Source of the DNA: Ornithodoros turicata
Taxonomy: Eukaryota > Arthropoda > Arachnida > Ixodida > Argasidae
Assembly: GCF_037126465.1 (NCBI RefSeq)
Contig: NC_088202.1
Span: forward strand, 80,456,160 to 80,520,159
Direction: 5' to 3'
DNA: 64,000 nt
The translations under genes and the position numbers were made by a program. The notes under the pieces were generated by a model. It did not search any database. It saw only the letters and a program-made list of their open reading frames with translations, and was not told the origin of the DNA. Shown one piece after another: positions 1 to 11,752 of the stretch (positions within the stretch are counted from its first letter, which is position 1; every line of letters begins with the position of its first letter).

Positions 1-516
1 GCTGTCTATAGCGGAAAAGTTGGCTCTGTTATAGGCACTAATTAGTTTAGTGGTGTGTTTACGTGACAAAGGGCGGTAAGAAGATATATTAAATAAAATT
101 ACTTTGTGGTCGCTAAGGCCATCGAATACTGATAACTGAGATGTGTCATCAGGGTTTGTTGTGAGCACCAGGTCCAAGAGGGATTCAGTGTTTGATGCAA
201 CTCTGGTGGGGTCCTCGACCATTTGTGACAGATTAAAGGTTTGGCATACTTCAACGAAGTCTCGTGAGTCGCTGATGAGGTAATGACCGTTACAAGTAAG
301 GCGGGTCCAGTCAATGGAAGGGTAGTTGAAGTCTCCATTTAAGAAAATGCGGTGTGACCGAAACCTAGCCCTGACTTCAGTCAACATTGACTGTAAGGCG
401 ACAGGAAAGCGTTTTGGTTCAGAATCTGGAGGCCTATAGCAAGTACCGATAAGAACTGGGGGGGATATGTTCCTCTGTATTCCATGTTTTTCGATTAAAA
501 CCGAATACGCGGAACC
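1..516 (-). mobile_element. LINE apurinic-endonuclease domain, CR1/jockey-like, running off left edge
   Basis: Reading the minus strand from about 516 down to base 1 gives roughly 172 codons with no stop; a TAG lies just upstream. Recognisable exonuclease-endonuclease-phosphatase signatures occur in order: LIGTCYRPPDS, FLNGDFNYPSIDWTR, LLDLVLTTNPDD and GLSDHKVILF. These match the endonuclease that nicks target DNA for target-primed reverse transcription in CR1/jockey-group LINEs. The first 60-100 residues of the domain are absent, so the copy is 5' truncated or interrupted near 516. The reverse transcriptase would lie to the left of the window. The clade is inferred from motif style only. Confidence 0.85.
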
Positions 517-896
517 CTAATTATAATACATGCCTACCACTGGTTAGCAAAAGCCACGCGAAATAGCTTTGCAACCATGTCTCTCAGCCAGGGTCGAGGC
601 CCTCACCATCGTTCATAGCCGACACGGGAGATACAAAATTTTCATCGGAAGCGTTAGATTACGTCACATATCATGTGCTCCCGTTTCCGAACGACATCGC
701 GTCACCGACATACGTGAAACTAGGAAGGATCGTATTTTATCAGAATTTATCGTGTGTCATCACGATTCATCTGGAAATAAATAAATAGCCAAATGACAAA
801 ATTGGCTGCATCTCTAAGCATTGTATCAAATGCGTTTAAATGCGCTAGCTGTACTGGGCTACCTTGGCGGTAAATTCCGTAAACAATGCTCGTGAC

Positions 897-1639
897 TAGG
901 GTTGGGAATTCCTCAGCTGCTTTCTTTTTCCTTTTTTCTCTTGCAATGCCAGGATTTCGGGATTTGTAATTGCGTATCCTGGGATCCCAGGACGAGATCG
1001 AGAGTTTCACGCAACTTTTCCCCCGAGGTGGGATGAGACGCTGGTGGACGCTATTGCAAATAATAATATGGGCGCGTTTCCGCGTTTTGTTATTCTCCCT
1101 TTCTATTGGTCCATTGTAACTATTGTGTTCTGGTCTGGAGTAGCCGAATCTAGTTTTCTGGCAAGGTTGTCTCTCTCTGCCTTTCTCCTTTTCGCTTTCA
1201 AATCAACGTATTGATGAAAACCAAAACAACAAGACACACAGAGAGAAAAAGATCTGCAGTATCTTATGTAGTCTCTCACATTAGGAAACAAAAATCCTTG
1301 TTATTTCGTAGAAGTTTGAGTGCTGGTTGATGACTGGCTAGTGCCTGTGCGGCGAGTTGGGTCCGCAGCTAACGTGTTTCTCATGTGTCGTGGACGACGC
1401 GGTTCGTTCGGTTTCGGATTGCAACGGGTACTTTTGCGAAAGGGCCTCCGGGAAATAAAGGTCGCTATGATAATATTCTCTCATTTTCAGTTGTATCACC
1501 AACCATGCATTGCCAGTAAAGCTAAAATTTATCCCGAAACCTCGGGATTTGGCCTCTGGATGTCTCGAGGTTAAAGGACATGAAGGTATACTGGGATACC
1601 GTTATTTCAGTATATCGTGATCCCGGGATCCGAACCCAA
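897..1639. mobile_element. hAT-like non-autonomous element with GGGATC/GGGATTT-rich ends
   Basis: The left end TAGGGTTGGGAATTCC and the inverted right end (read from 1639 on the minus strand, TTGGGTTCGGATCCC) agree at about 12 of 15 positions. The flanks are ctcgtgac (889-896) and atcgtgac (1640-1647), a 7/8 match, which is the 8 bp duplication expected of hAT elements. Both subterminal zones are loaded with GGGATTT, GGGATCC and CTCGGGATTT motifs (around 955-995 and 1530-1635). No transposase frame is visible, so it would need to be moved in trans. The 743 bp size is typical of hAT MITEs. Confidence is moderate because the TIR and duplication are imperfect. Confidence 0.6.
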
Positions 1640-3784
1640 ATCGTGACGTACTACAAGTGTTACAATCTTTGGAAAGACATGAACAGCAGATTAAACCCTA
1701 GAGCCCTACCCCATGCTATACCTATGTGTATTCCACCCGAACCGAACATGCCATCCATAACGCCAGTTGGGAAACCGCAGTCACTCCTCACCTCAGTGTG
1801 TTATCACTGGTTTCTCCAACATCAGAGCCGTCATCGTGTGAGTTTGGAAAGTAATGAATACCGTTGCCACGATGAAACGAAGAGAGAAAATGAGGCTGCG
1901 GTAATATAATTAAGCACGGATTTCGAGCGAATAATGCTTCTCGTTTCTTTACTTCGAACAATGTGTGTAAGAATCGATTCGGAGGAAATGGGAGCAAAAT
2001 ATCAAGGTCATTCACTAAAGCGGCCTTTTGCTCTCCTGTGGTTGCGTGGTGGCCTCACGTTGGCTGCGCTTCAATCAGTAACGGAGACAGCTAATCAATA
2101 AAAGCCACGGCAGGAACGCATGAGGTATAGTATCTGGCCTGTGACACGAACGGGACACGAAAGTGTGCTCGGGGTGATGAATATCGCCGCTGCACGCTAA
2201 TGCTTCCGATAGGCAAAGTCCGATATGGCTTCTAAAACCGCAACAAAGGCGGTGTCTCCAATCGATGAGGCTTTTGCCCTCCAGCACCAACGTTCTCTCC
2301 TCCATCGCTAAGCTCGAAGGGTTTCTTGGCTGCTGGAGGTTCGCTGGGTGACATCAGGATGTCTTCCGTTCTTTTCGTACGACGTTTTACTCAACGGGGG
2401 AAAACGCAGGAACTGACGTCTCCACAGTTAGACAACAAACTTCGTCGTCACGTGAATGTGACTTTTTTGAGCTCGGCATGCGACTATAGGAAGTACCAAC
2501 TAAAACTTTATATTGTTACCTACTTCTTATCTTTTACGCATTCTTGGTCGATTAAAATGTCTCATTCTGTGGTATCCTTGAAAATCCGTACGTTAGCAAC
2601 GTCTGGAAGGAAACTTTTTAGGCATATTGGCGTTTGAGGGAAGCCTCCGAACTAGAAAGGAGCGAGAGGAAACTGTCTCTATGGTGCATTACAAAAAAAG
2701 AAAAAAAGAAAAAAAAGAGGACGGAAACAGATGTATATGGAGAATGGATTTCTGTTCCAGGTGAATTGTGTTGCCTTCGCGGTGCAGCAGCGCTACCCAA
2801 GTTTGAAAGAGGAGATGAGATGCCTAATGCAACATACGTATAGAAAACTGTCGTGTTTGTTGGAGGGTAATATCTCTTCTGATGAATATCTCTTTTCTCT
2901 AATGAGTATACGTACCGGCACTATAGCCGCGCTGCGTTGTTGCAGCTCTTTGGAAAAATTGATGTACCTTCAATGCATTAGTAAAGCTTATAGTGCAGAA
3001 TCACGGTGCGCATTGAGTTAATGTACTGGTTTTAGGCTTTTTAACGGGTTTAGTCTATTAAACACGAAGCACTGGCGATGAACGAGTTAGTGATGATGAT
3101 GAATAATCCGCGGCTTTACGTCACGACCAGTTAATCTGCTAACCTCGGGTTCTGACAAAAAAGCTGATCTATCCGAGCTAAACTTAAAGTACAAGTTTCA
3201 AGCTAAAATCAAAACCTATTTTCACCGATAGAACTCCATTCAATACGGATGTAAATACTGGCAGGGCAGTATATACGACAGACAGTGGGCCAACGGCAAC
3301 AAATTTTCTTTTGCCAATCTCCAACCTCAGAGCTTCCACACGAGCGGGTAATTGGCTCTACGTCCCATGTCGGCTGAACAGCTGCAATGAGCTTAGTCTT
3401 GCAAAGAGAAGAGGCCCAACTCAATTTAAAACTCTCTCTCACTGCATTGCTTTCGGCATCATAGAAGTGCATAATACCATCAAAGTACCACCACTACGAA
3501 AGGAAAAACAAGCCGCAGCACCGAACACCCACATATTCCGATGGAAGATCGAGAGAGAGAGAGAGAAAAAGAAAAGAGAGAGAGAAAGAATGGAAAATAG
3601 GGGGCAGAAAAAGTACGATTGCCTCGTGTCAAAGAGAAACCTAGTTACTCTGAAAATCCGACTGACATTCCAATTTCATGGTGGATGCTTTGGCCAAAAT
3701 TGCGGCAAGAAGAATTCGCTGATGGTGCGGGAGTGACAAATAGCGCAGTCTCCGGCACGCAAGATGCGATCTGCCTGCAGGATT

Positions 3785-3788
<4 letters not shown>

Positions 3789-3815
<27 letters not shown>
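3789..3815. repeat. (CTG)9 microsatellite
   Basis: Nine uninterrupted CTG units. They lie in no convincing coding frame, so this is best treated as a simple repeat. Confidence 0.9.
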
Positions 3816-4470
3816 GCCAGAGATATTGGCGCTCTTCAGTCATCCCTGACGAGTATGTAGATATGTTTCGTGCGAGATAAGGCGGCCGTTGAATAATTTC
3901 GGCTCCAGTGATTCCCGTTCGGTCGTTATTATTTTGACAGTATAAATGTTTGCGGATAAAGGAGTGTAATGTTCGGCGATTTTATTCATGAAGGCCACGA
4001 CTCGCGTGCTCGATTTATTTTGGTCGCAGAATCTGTGTGCTGTCAGTAATCCTCGTTCAGTCTGGATAGCGAGTGTTCCTCTGCATTCGTAGAACTGCAG
4101 AGGACCAACAGCGTCGAAGCGTTACAACGAACAGGTACCGCTATACCGTCGCGAAGAAGATAATGGGATGGATGAAAAGAGCGAAGAATTTTGTCCGCCT
4201 CTAATTCGATCGGTTACGGCCGTTCTGTACGACCTAGAGCACCAATGATTTGACATTTATGAAAGGCAGGGGAGTCCTACACTTCGTAGGTTTGTCTGTT
4301 TTCGTTCAAGTGAGATTAAGTTTATGACACTCCGCATAACTCAATAACGTTCAACAAGAAAACGAGTCAGGTCTGCCTGCTCAACTTGGGCGGTAAGTTT
4401 CACTCCGTCCACTTTTTCTTCTTCTTCTTCTTTAAGACGTTGATTCGCGAGACAAATATGATCATGGGGA

Positions 4471-4483
4471 GGGGGGGGGGGGG
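4471..4483. repeat. Poly(G) tract, 13 nt
   Basis: Thirteen consecutive G following GGGGA. It is one of several long G runs in the window, all of which read as G on the plus strand. Confidence 0.85.
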
Positions 4484-6167
4484 TACGCCATAGTCGTCGG
4501 CCAGTGAATTGATTTTTTAAAATTTTCTGTTTTGTTTACCGCCTTCTACTTCAATGTTTCCGTCTGGCTAGTGTATAAACATGACAGATGACGGGATTAA
4601 ACTGTCGAAGAGGTACTCAGCACTGCACTCAGTTGTCACTCTTAAAATATTCATGCTGATCCTGACTTACGTGTTCTGTTTTGCTCTCTGTGCTCCGCAA
4701 TTCCGAAGGGCTATGTCCTGTACTGCACTTCGTTAGCTGTAATCCCTTTACCGACGCTCATCCGACAGCGCGGTTATTATAAAGTTTGAGGGAATGCGAT
4801 GTCGTTTTAAACCAGTCAACTTGTCGCGCATGCCATTTGCTACCGCTTATGGCGATAACCAATCAAACTTGGAAGGTCTCCCAACTGTCACAGCAGCAGC
4901 CGCGCAGTGTGAGTGAGCGGGTGTGGACATTTGACGAGGTGAGGGGAGTAAAGGGAGGCGGTGAACACGGCGTCTTCATTAGTGCCTTTCATAATTACGA
5001 CTAATGACTGTTGATGGATCGAGGCATTAAGGCTCTGGGGCGAATCCGATGCAAACATCTCCGACTCAGCTGCTCTGAGCTCTGAGGCTAATTGTGTGAT
5101 TGCTTAGTTACTTTTGAATGTGTTGCTTGAGGAATGTATGCTGCACGCTCAGTTTCCGCTTCACGTGCGAATATGATTCGACATGAGAAACGGTAAGAGA
5201 GCAAATGCCGTCGTGTCGCAGGCTGCGATTGTCTGTAGATCTGAGGGGCATCAACACGAGATTATGTAAATTTGCTCCTTCAAGTATCCCCAGGTGTCTA
5301 TAACTACAGCTAAGCCCTGTCAGGTTGCGTTGATACGGTGCGAGGTAAGTGTGAGATATTGATGTCCATGCATGCTGAGTATCGAAAAATAATTAAGAAA
5401 GCTTCTTGAGCAGTGCACGAATCGTAACCCCTTGTCAAAATACTGGATGGAGCCAGACATTTAACAGAAGCCACGAAGCTAAAAAAAGAAAAAGATGATG
5501 CTGACGATGATGTTGTTTCAGTTCAGTAGAGTCTAAACGCACGAAGTATGATCCATACGCGTTGCGTGCACTTGTGAGTGTGAGCTCGACGACATCGGCT
5601 GTATTTTGGTGACCTTTTCCTCTTTCCTTACTGCAATATTTCTGTTTCCGTTCTTCGTTTCCGATACCAGCCTTTCACTTTTAATTCAGTTTCCATTATT
5701 GTTTCCGGTAATCGAACGGCTGTTATGGAGATGCGAGTGGATTGCCCCTTTTAGCTCTGTCAGCATCTTTTTTCCGAAGTGCTGCTGGACACACTGGTCA
5801 GCATGGGATATGAAATGATAAGGTGATGGGTTAATAATACTCCAAAGTCATTGGGATAGCATAAAGGTTTGCACGCCGCGTCACATAGCACTATAGCCCA
5901 ACAGTCACCGCACGAACTCCTCATGACCAGGTAATGTCATTGCACAAGGCAGAAACGTCATATCATGATTTGAGTTCAGCTCAAGCGTGAAGAGAAGGCG
6001 AGTGTCCCTTACAAGGTTCAGGAATGAAAACAATGCTTGACGGCGCTGAATGATATTAGACCACCGGGACCTAACACTCATGCCAACGTGAACAGGGCCT
6101 CAGAAATGTTGTTCACCCGGTCTCGTAGGACCTCTCCTGCATCACGATACAAATTACAGTACGTGAC

Positions 6168-6255
6168 TAGTATTGGGATCCGGGATATCCCGAATCCGGA
6201 AATCCCTTGATCCCGGCTGTTTTTTTCACGTCCGGAAACCCCGGGATTTAAAAAC
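6168..6255. mobile_element. Fragment related to the 897-1639 element
   Basis: Starting with TAGTATTGGGATCCGGG, the sequence has dense GGGATCC, CCCGAATCC, GATCCCGG and CCCCGGGATTT motifs like the ends of the element at 897-1639. It is preceded by CGTGAC, as that element is. I could not find a matching right end downstream, so it is called a solo end or truncated copy. Confidence 0.4.
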
Positions 6256-8089
6256 AGACATTGGGATTTGAGGTGAATACTGCAAACCTACTGTTGAAGC
6301 ACTCGCGACGGAGAACGTTGTAACAGTTTCGAGTAATTCAATTTCTAGCATACGATAAGAAGAACGGATACGAAGCTTGCATTTTCGCACGCAAGTAATT
6401 TCGCGTCGGTGAGATTCATACATCGCCCAGGATTTTAAGAAATGTGTCGAAACATGTCTTCTACGTGTAGACTGTCCAGCTGAAATTTTGAGTTGAGCAC
6501 CTCTAGAGGGGTGCAACCGGACCTCCTTCGAAGGTCACGTTCACAGGCGCATCCTATCGGTAGTAAACAATACTGCCATGCCACGGTGAAACGAAAAATC
6601 GTAGGTTCGCGTACTCGTACGATGTCGTGGAATCCGTTGTGAACATCCTTCTTTGCATGTGTTTGCATCATCCGTTGTGTGGATTGGGACGAGCGACGTT
6701 TGCATACTGAAGATCCCATAATGTGCATCCCATGCCCTCCTGTGGCCATGTGTTAACAGGAAGTAGAGCGTCTCGTCAACAACAACAACAACAACAAAAA
6801 AAAAAGTAAATAGCGTGCAGTATCAAACATCATCGCATAAGAGTGAAAGCCATTACCTGCATTCAATGCAAGCCGATCATTTCGTTTCCGTTACCAGCTC
6901 AAATTTCGGTAATATACCGAAGCTGTTGCCAGTAAACCTTATAAAACGTTTATTGTTCAAGGTCGTGCCAGATGAGACATAGTCAGTACTTGGTCAGTGC
7001 ATTCAGGTGCATAGACTTGGGTGCATACCCCTGCACGTACGTGCCTGTATGTATCTTTCGCGTGTCATTCCAGTGTACGTTAATGCGAAAGAGAGTCGTA
7101 GTTCACATTTGTTTCAATGCCTCTGAGCGACATTTGAACGGGCTTCTCCAAACTGAAGCACAGAGGTCACCACATCTATGTACACACATCCTGTGTGGGG
7201 GAACGTCAGGTTACCCACAGTAACATTAACCTTGATCAGCGTGAATGAATTCTTGCTGTTTCGGCATTTGAAGATGCGACGACAGCGACTTATCGACGGA
7301 GATGAGCTCAAAGCGGAGTTGCACGCTATTTCCGGGTGCTTTTATTTCTAGTGCGGCCAACCTTTCCCTCTTCTTCTTCTTCTTCTTTTTTTTTTTTTTT
7401 TGCAATTATTAAATATATCTATGGCATAATATGTCCCCCCAGGGGCGCGATAGAAGTTTATTCTCTTTAGAAATCAGAGAACTTGGAAGGCGATGTGTGA
7501 AGTCTTTTGACGGTTGGGTGGGGGTAGGGGTATAGGGCTGAGTGGAGAGAGAGAAAAAAGTGTTCTTGGTTCTAGAGGTCCTGCCTCTATGTTAGGCTTA
7601 CCACTTATTGAACACCCATCGTATCTTGTTTAATTTTCTTTGGATTTCACTTGTTGTCATGCTTGTACTATCATCAGATGGTCAGCATTATCACTAATTA
7701 AAACTAAATAAAACACGGCGGTTATATGACTGTCTCCCGGTTTCTTGGCACGCGCATCCATACGCTGGATACCGAGAGCGAAATAAGGAAGGATAAATGT
7801 TTTTGTTTTATAGAGAAGCATTTTCATTTTCAGCATAACAGCTATCTATTTCATTTTGTAAAAACCTTCCGTAATGATTGCCCTAAACATGAAATCAACA
7901 GTTTTCTTAACGTAACGGAATGTAAAAAAAAATATTATTTCAACAAGACACGCATTTTGATATTTTGCAGGAATTAAAATTTTAATTTTGCCAATGATTA
8001 ATCCAACATACTTATTTTGCACGCATTGAAAAAGGTAAAAAGCAACACTATTCGTATTTCGTAAATCAGGATAGCGCAACCCTTCTGGA
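6256..8089. other. Stretch without a recognised gene
   Basis: It contains an (AAC)n plus A-rich run near 6777-6805, a CTT/T-rich tract at about 7368-7401 and short unassigned open frames. The 104-codon minus frame at 6435-6749 and the 83-codon plus frame at 6972-7223 show no family motif. Confidence 0.45.
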
Positions 8090-8345
8090 AATTCCAGCCG
8101 CGCCGAGACTGGGAGGTGACACGGGTTCGAATCCTGTCACCGGTTGTGCTGTCTGAGGCTTTCCCTGGGTTTTCCGAAGACTTTCCTGACGAATGTCTGC
8201 ACAGTTCTCCTCAAGTCGGCCCAGGACGCATACTAGCCCCGCTGTCCCCCGCTCCTTCCGGCTGTCCTCTCTCCATCTGTCCACGTCTGTACGCCGCTCA
8301 TAGCCACAGTTGCTTCGCGGCGCTAACACGGAATTTAAAAAAGAT
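8090..8345 (+). mobile_element. tRNA-derived SINE (Ruka-like), type B head, 5' truncated
   Basis: The pol III B box GGTTCGAATCCTGTC sits at about 8130, followed by the common SINE body: GCTTTCCCTGGGTTTTCC, the CAGTTCTCCTCAAGTCGGCC block, the GTCCTCTCTCCATCTGTCC block and the terminal TTCGCGGCGCTAACACGGAA followed by an A-rich tail. The upstream A-box half of the head is degraded here. Its head (AGACTGGGAGGTGACACGGG) matches the copy at 44494-44779, not those at 29436 and 54857. It is a retroposed element needing LINE machinery; short frames across it are not genes. Confidence 0.85.
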
Positions 8346-9672
8346 ACCAGCGCGTCTATTACGTTTTTCTGCAGATAATGTGAGCTGTTGAGGTGTCCAG
8401 TCAATTATCTCCGCCTTAAGGCAACGCAGCCGGATACCACTTTTGTAAAGACCTTCGCGTATCCAGATTCACAAGTGGGCTGTTGCGATTGTAATTTGCT
8501 TCAAAGATAATATGTTTCGGTTATTACTTTCCTGTAGCTTTATAAACGACAAATTTGTTCTCAACTAGACGGATCAAATCGACATATGGATGAAGTAGTA
8601 TGACTGTCTTTTCTTTTTTTTTTCTTTTTTTTTTATTACAGGCATGGTCTGCTTGAAACCGAGATCTTTGTGTATTAATTGCATTACTGCAACAGCACAA
8701 AATTGGCGGGTGACCGAAGCTCGGATAATAATGTGCTTAGTTTGTAAAAAAATACCAAGTAACCATTGAGCTTCGGCTTGCTGTTTCCTCGTATATACGT
8801 ATTGGCTTTCCACTGGAGCCTCAACCGGTGCTTCTAATGCATGGTTATGAGCGCAACGCATGAGAAGGTGGACGATGGGAAGAAAGGTGGACTCATTCCC
8901 TTTAATGAACGACTAGACGTTATCCCCTTCCCTCTTTTCCCATGCTAAACGACACGGTGCGTTGTCCAAGGAACCACAAACTGTTGAACACAGATGTTCA
9001 ACCGCCAGTGCATTGAGTAGTCTGCCCACCCGTGACACCCAAGAAGACGATCGGAAGCTGAAGAAGCAGCTGAACAAACTCAACCTGGGCGAATGCCCGT
9101 ACGCAGTGACATGCTGAATAAGTAAGTACATGTAGGGACAATCCGGTAATCAGAAGGGAATAGAAGTCTAAAAGCTCTTATCGACGAAACCTCATGGTGA
9201 AGACGGTACATAATTAAAGAAGTTTCGTTAATGGCTGTCAGAGTTAAATCCTCTATGGCTAATTAGTAAGAGATGATGCGCGAGGCTATTATGTAAGTTA
9301 ATTGTGTATAAAGCTAACGAGACGAGGTATTGCTATCAGTATACTGCTTTTTCATGGTAGATGTATCGTAAATAATATATCAGGCGTAACATGACCTACT
9401 ATGCGCAAAACATCAGCAAAACTGGAAACAGACGTTGTCTCATAACGCCTTGTGTCAAACGTCAAATTCAGATAATAAATCCGCTTTATTAGCGAACCCT
9501 AAGCGTTAATGATACGAAGCCTTAAATGACCCATATAGCCAGTTTAGAGAATATGGATATCTGAGCTTAGTTTTCTAACTAGTAGCCTAAAAGCAAGAAA
9601 TTGATTCAACACATTACACACACCACGGTAACAGAGGCGGTTTTACCGGTGGATAAAAGAAAAAGCCTCGGT
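8346..9672. other. Stretch without a recognised gene
   Basis: AT-rich and featureless apart from a T/TTTC-rich tract near 8611-8635. No protein family, tRNA or transposon end was recognised. Confidence 0.45.
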
Positions 9673-9900
9673 GGGGGGGGGGGGGGTATATTTATTAGAC
9701 CAAAGCAAAAAAAAAAAAATCGGGAAAGGTCAGCCAAACGGGACGTCGGCTTGCTATTCCGCAAAGAAAAACTAAAAATAAATGAAGTAATAACATAAAT
9801 AAAAAGGAAAAGAAGAGAATTAGGAAATAAAGGGGGGATATGTGGATATGTTTATTAAAGATAAAGGACAGGGGGAAAGGTCAGACAGGCCAAGGCCGAA
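9673..9900 (-). repeat. Poly(C)-tailed repeat, copy 1 (minus strand)
   Basis: On the minus strand this reads GGAATAGCAAGCCGACGTCC, then GGCTGACCTTTCCCG, a T run, TCTAATAAATATA and a run of 14 C (plus-strand G at 9673-9686). The order (pyrimidine tract, GAATAGCAAGCCG, GCTAACCTTTCC, AATAAACATA, C run) is shared with copies at 44181-44347 and 55618-55771. A second partial unit (GGGGGGATATGTGGATATGTT, then GGAAAGGTCAG) lies at 9832-9890, giving a tandem half-copy. The AATAAA followed by a C run suggests an RNA-derived 3' end, but the family is unknown to me. Confidence 0.6.
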
Positions 9901-10164
9901 ATAAAGGATAAACTAACGAACGGTGAAAAAAGGATGACATGGATTACAGAAGGAGATGACTTTAAAAGAAAAGCATGAGGTTAATGTGCTGAGGGTGAGA
10001 GTGGGCCACTGAAGAATGAGATTGCACGACTGGAGTTCACAGGCTGTCCGTAAGACCTGAATCGGTCAAGAAAGTCACAACTGCTTTGGCCACGGACCGC
10101 TGTGTGTGATGTCGCACTGGGCCGAGCAGAGTGGCCATAGAAAAGTCTGTGCACCGCAGCTCGA

Positions 10165-10262
10165 GTAGGTGTCGTCTGGGCGAGGCTCGATGGGTTAGTT
10201 GGTAACGTCTCCACGTACGGATCGCGAGGTTGTGGGTTCCAAACCGAATGAGGACGCGAGTG
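10165..10262 (+). repeat. tRNA-like SINE head (degenerate)
   Basis: GATGGGTTAGTTGGTAACG resembles a pol III A box and D arm. About 40 nt later GTTGTGGGTTCCAAACC resembles the T arm and B box. There is no intact cloverleaf, so this is read as a decayed tRNA-derived SINE and not a tRNA gene. Two overlapping minus-strand open frames here have no family match. Confidence 0.45.
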
Positions 10263-10488
10263 AGTTGGTGGCATTGATACAATAACGACCAGTTTGCTGA
10301 GGGGCGTAGTCCTCCGCGACAGATGATCGCGTCCAGAAACCCATGCATGAAGCAGCCACCACAATGTTCGACATCGGCCTACAATCTTGGCTAATTGTTT
10401 CGTCCGAAAAGTGCTTAGATATTAGATAAACGAATTTTAAAGATCAGCGCTGCTACCGCAGCGGCGGAGACTCCGGCGACTACGAGAT

Positions 10489-10511
10489 CACGTGACGTCA
10501 ACGTGACGTCA
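10489..10511. promoter_or_regulatory. E-box overlapping two tandem CRE palindromes
   Basis: CACGTG (10489-10494) overlaps a perfect TGACGTCA (10493-10500), followed after 3 bp by a second perfect TGACGTCA (10504-10511). These are consensus sites for bZIP (CREB/ATF) and bHLH factors. The surrounding 10440-10600 is CpG-rich compared with its AT-rich neighbours. A promoter or enhancer is possible, but no gene start was identified nearby, and the block could equally be part of an unrecognised repeat. Confidence 0.4.
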
Positions 10512-10689
10512 CTCCCTGACAGGACGAGTGAGAGGGCCTCGCTCAGAGAAGAAAGGCGTCGTCTAGACACTGCCGCGGCATCTATTTTGCGCAGGCCGTG
10601 CTCTGAATTGGTGATGTGATGACGTTTTCACATGTTCTTCTTCTTTTTTTTTTTTTCAGAAAGCGAATTTCAGCATACTCTCAACATCC

Positions 10690-11420
10690 GGCATATTATT
10701 TATTTTTTTATTATTATTTATTTACTGACACATTGCTCGTACACTGATGAAATGTGGGACTACGAGGCCGCAGCCTGTTATGTAGTCCCGTGTGAGCAAA
10801 CAATATGAAAACTATGTTACATGTCTTGTGGGTCAGCCTATCAGCACAAGTGTAATAAAATGAAACCACAGGTAAATAATAGATGTACGACAAGTTAACA
10901 GCATCAGTAATAGTTATCTCAACTACAATGCTAACACCTAAAGTAAAATGACTAGCCTTAATAATACTAAATGACGTGCATCACTAGCGACAACAGTATC
11001 AAGCAGTAAAACAGTGACAATAATAGCGGTGTATTAATGCCCAGTTAAATGTGCTCGTAGTCGCTTTCTAAATAAGAAAAAGTTATTTAATTGCCGAAGC
11101 TCGTTTGGTAATTCATTCCATGCTTTTGGTCCGCAATAACTAAATCTATATATACCAAAATTAGTTCTTGGGAAGGGCATTCTAAGGTGCATGTATGTTC
11201 TGCGCGACGAGTAAGTTGTGTTGTAATATGTAACATCTGTTCTTGTTGTGGATTTCATCGAATCGCAGGCAAACTGCGCCACTATTTCGCGTGGGATTCG
11301 ATATTGGTCAGTGGCCAACGGGAAATAAAATGAGACCAGAGTTTCTAAATCGACTGGAACGAATGCGACCGTCTCTTTAAATAGGGTGCGCCGTGTGATA
11401 GAATTTTCCCGCACATGCAA
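10690..11420 (-). mobile_element. LINE 3' end: RT C-terminus and 3' UTR
   Basis: The minus-strand frame 11420-11034 ends with RTNFGIYRFSYCGPKAWNE and FFLFRKRLRAHLTGH, the characteristic C-terminal tail of CR1/jockey-group reverse transcriptases (a 'GPKLWNxLP...FKxxLKxxL' pattern). Downstream on the same strand about 330 bp of non-coding sequence runs to a terminal AAATAAATAATAATAA-type tail near 10690-10720. The catalytic RT core is missing, so this is a 5'-truncated copy, normal for LINEs. The frame is still open, which suggests a moderate age. Confidence 0.8.
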
Positions 11421-11650
11421 TAACCCTCAGGTGAGTGATTGAACTTGATCTACCGGTTGGCAACCGTGGTGTTACTCACAATCGTGGCTGTCTCGTAACG
11501 TAATGACGGAAGTTATCATACGTATGTGGCAGTTTGTCAAGAGACAGTTTGCCAAGAGGTGACAGACGGACTTCTTTCGGAAATGGTGTCAAACCCTTGG
11601 CTGCCCAAAAATGGTGTCACGACATCACGGAGAGGTCACTACGTCGTGCT

Positions 11651-11752
11651 AAATAAGCCTAAGCATTGGGCGAACGTTGAAGACAGCACGACAAGACGTC
11701 TCAAAGACGGGTCGTGTTGTCTTCAGCGTTTGCCCAGTGCTCAGGCCTATTT
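11651..11752. repeat. Imperfect 42 bp stem hairpin repeat
   Basis: Arm 11651-11692 pairs with 11711-11752 at about 36 of 42 positions, with an 18 nt loop. The core reads GGGCGAACGTTGAAGACAGC on one arm and its near-complement on the other. A related single arm (GTCGTGTCTCCTTCAGCG followed by GCTCAGGCTTAAGG) lies at 58000-58039, so it is a dispersed foldback repeat and not a unique structure. Confidence 0.7.

Larger units (their letters stand above)
1648..6167. other. Stretch without a recognised gene
   Basis: No family signature was seen on either strand. Short open frames (up to 141 codons at 3311-3736) are lysine/arginine-rich translations of GA-rich DNA (about 3548-3590) or otherwise featureless. 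The stretch holds a (CTG)9 run, a 13 nt G run (4471-4483) and a few CT tracts (about 4417-4432). It is probably intergenic or intronic. Confidence 0.5.

Noticed and set aside
2040..2340. Possible retroelement RT fragment
   Set aside because: A few residues recall a gypsy connection region (FLGCWRF), but stops and lack of other motifs leave no support.
3311..3849. Frames with poly-Arg/Glu and poly-Cys segments
   Set aside because: They are translations of GA-rich and (CTG)n simple repeats.
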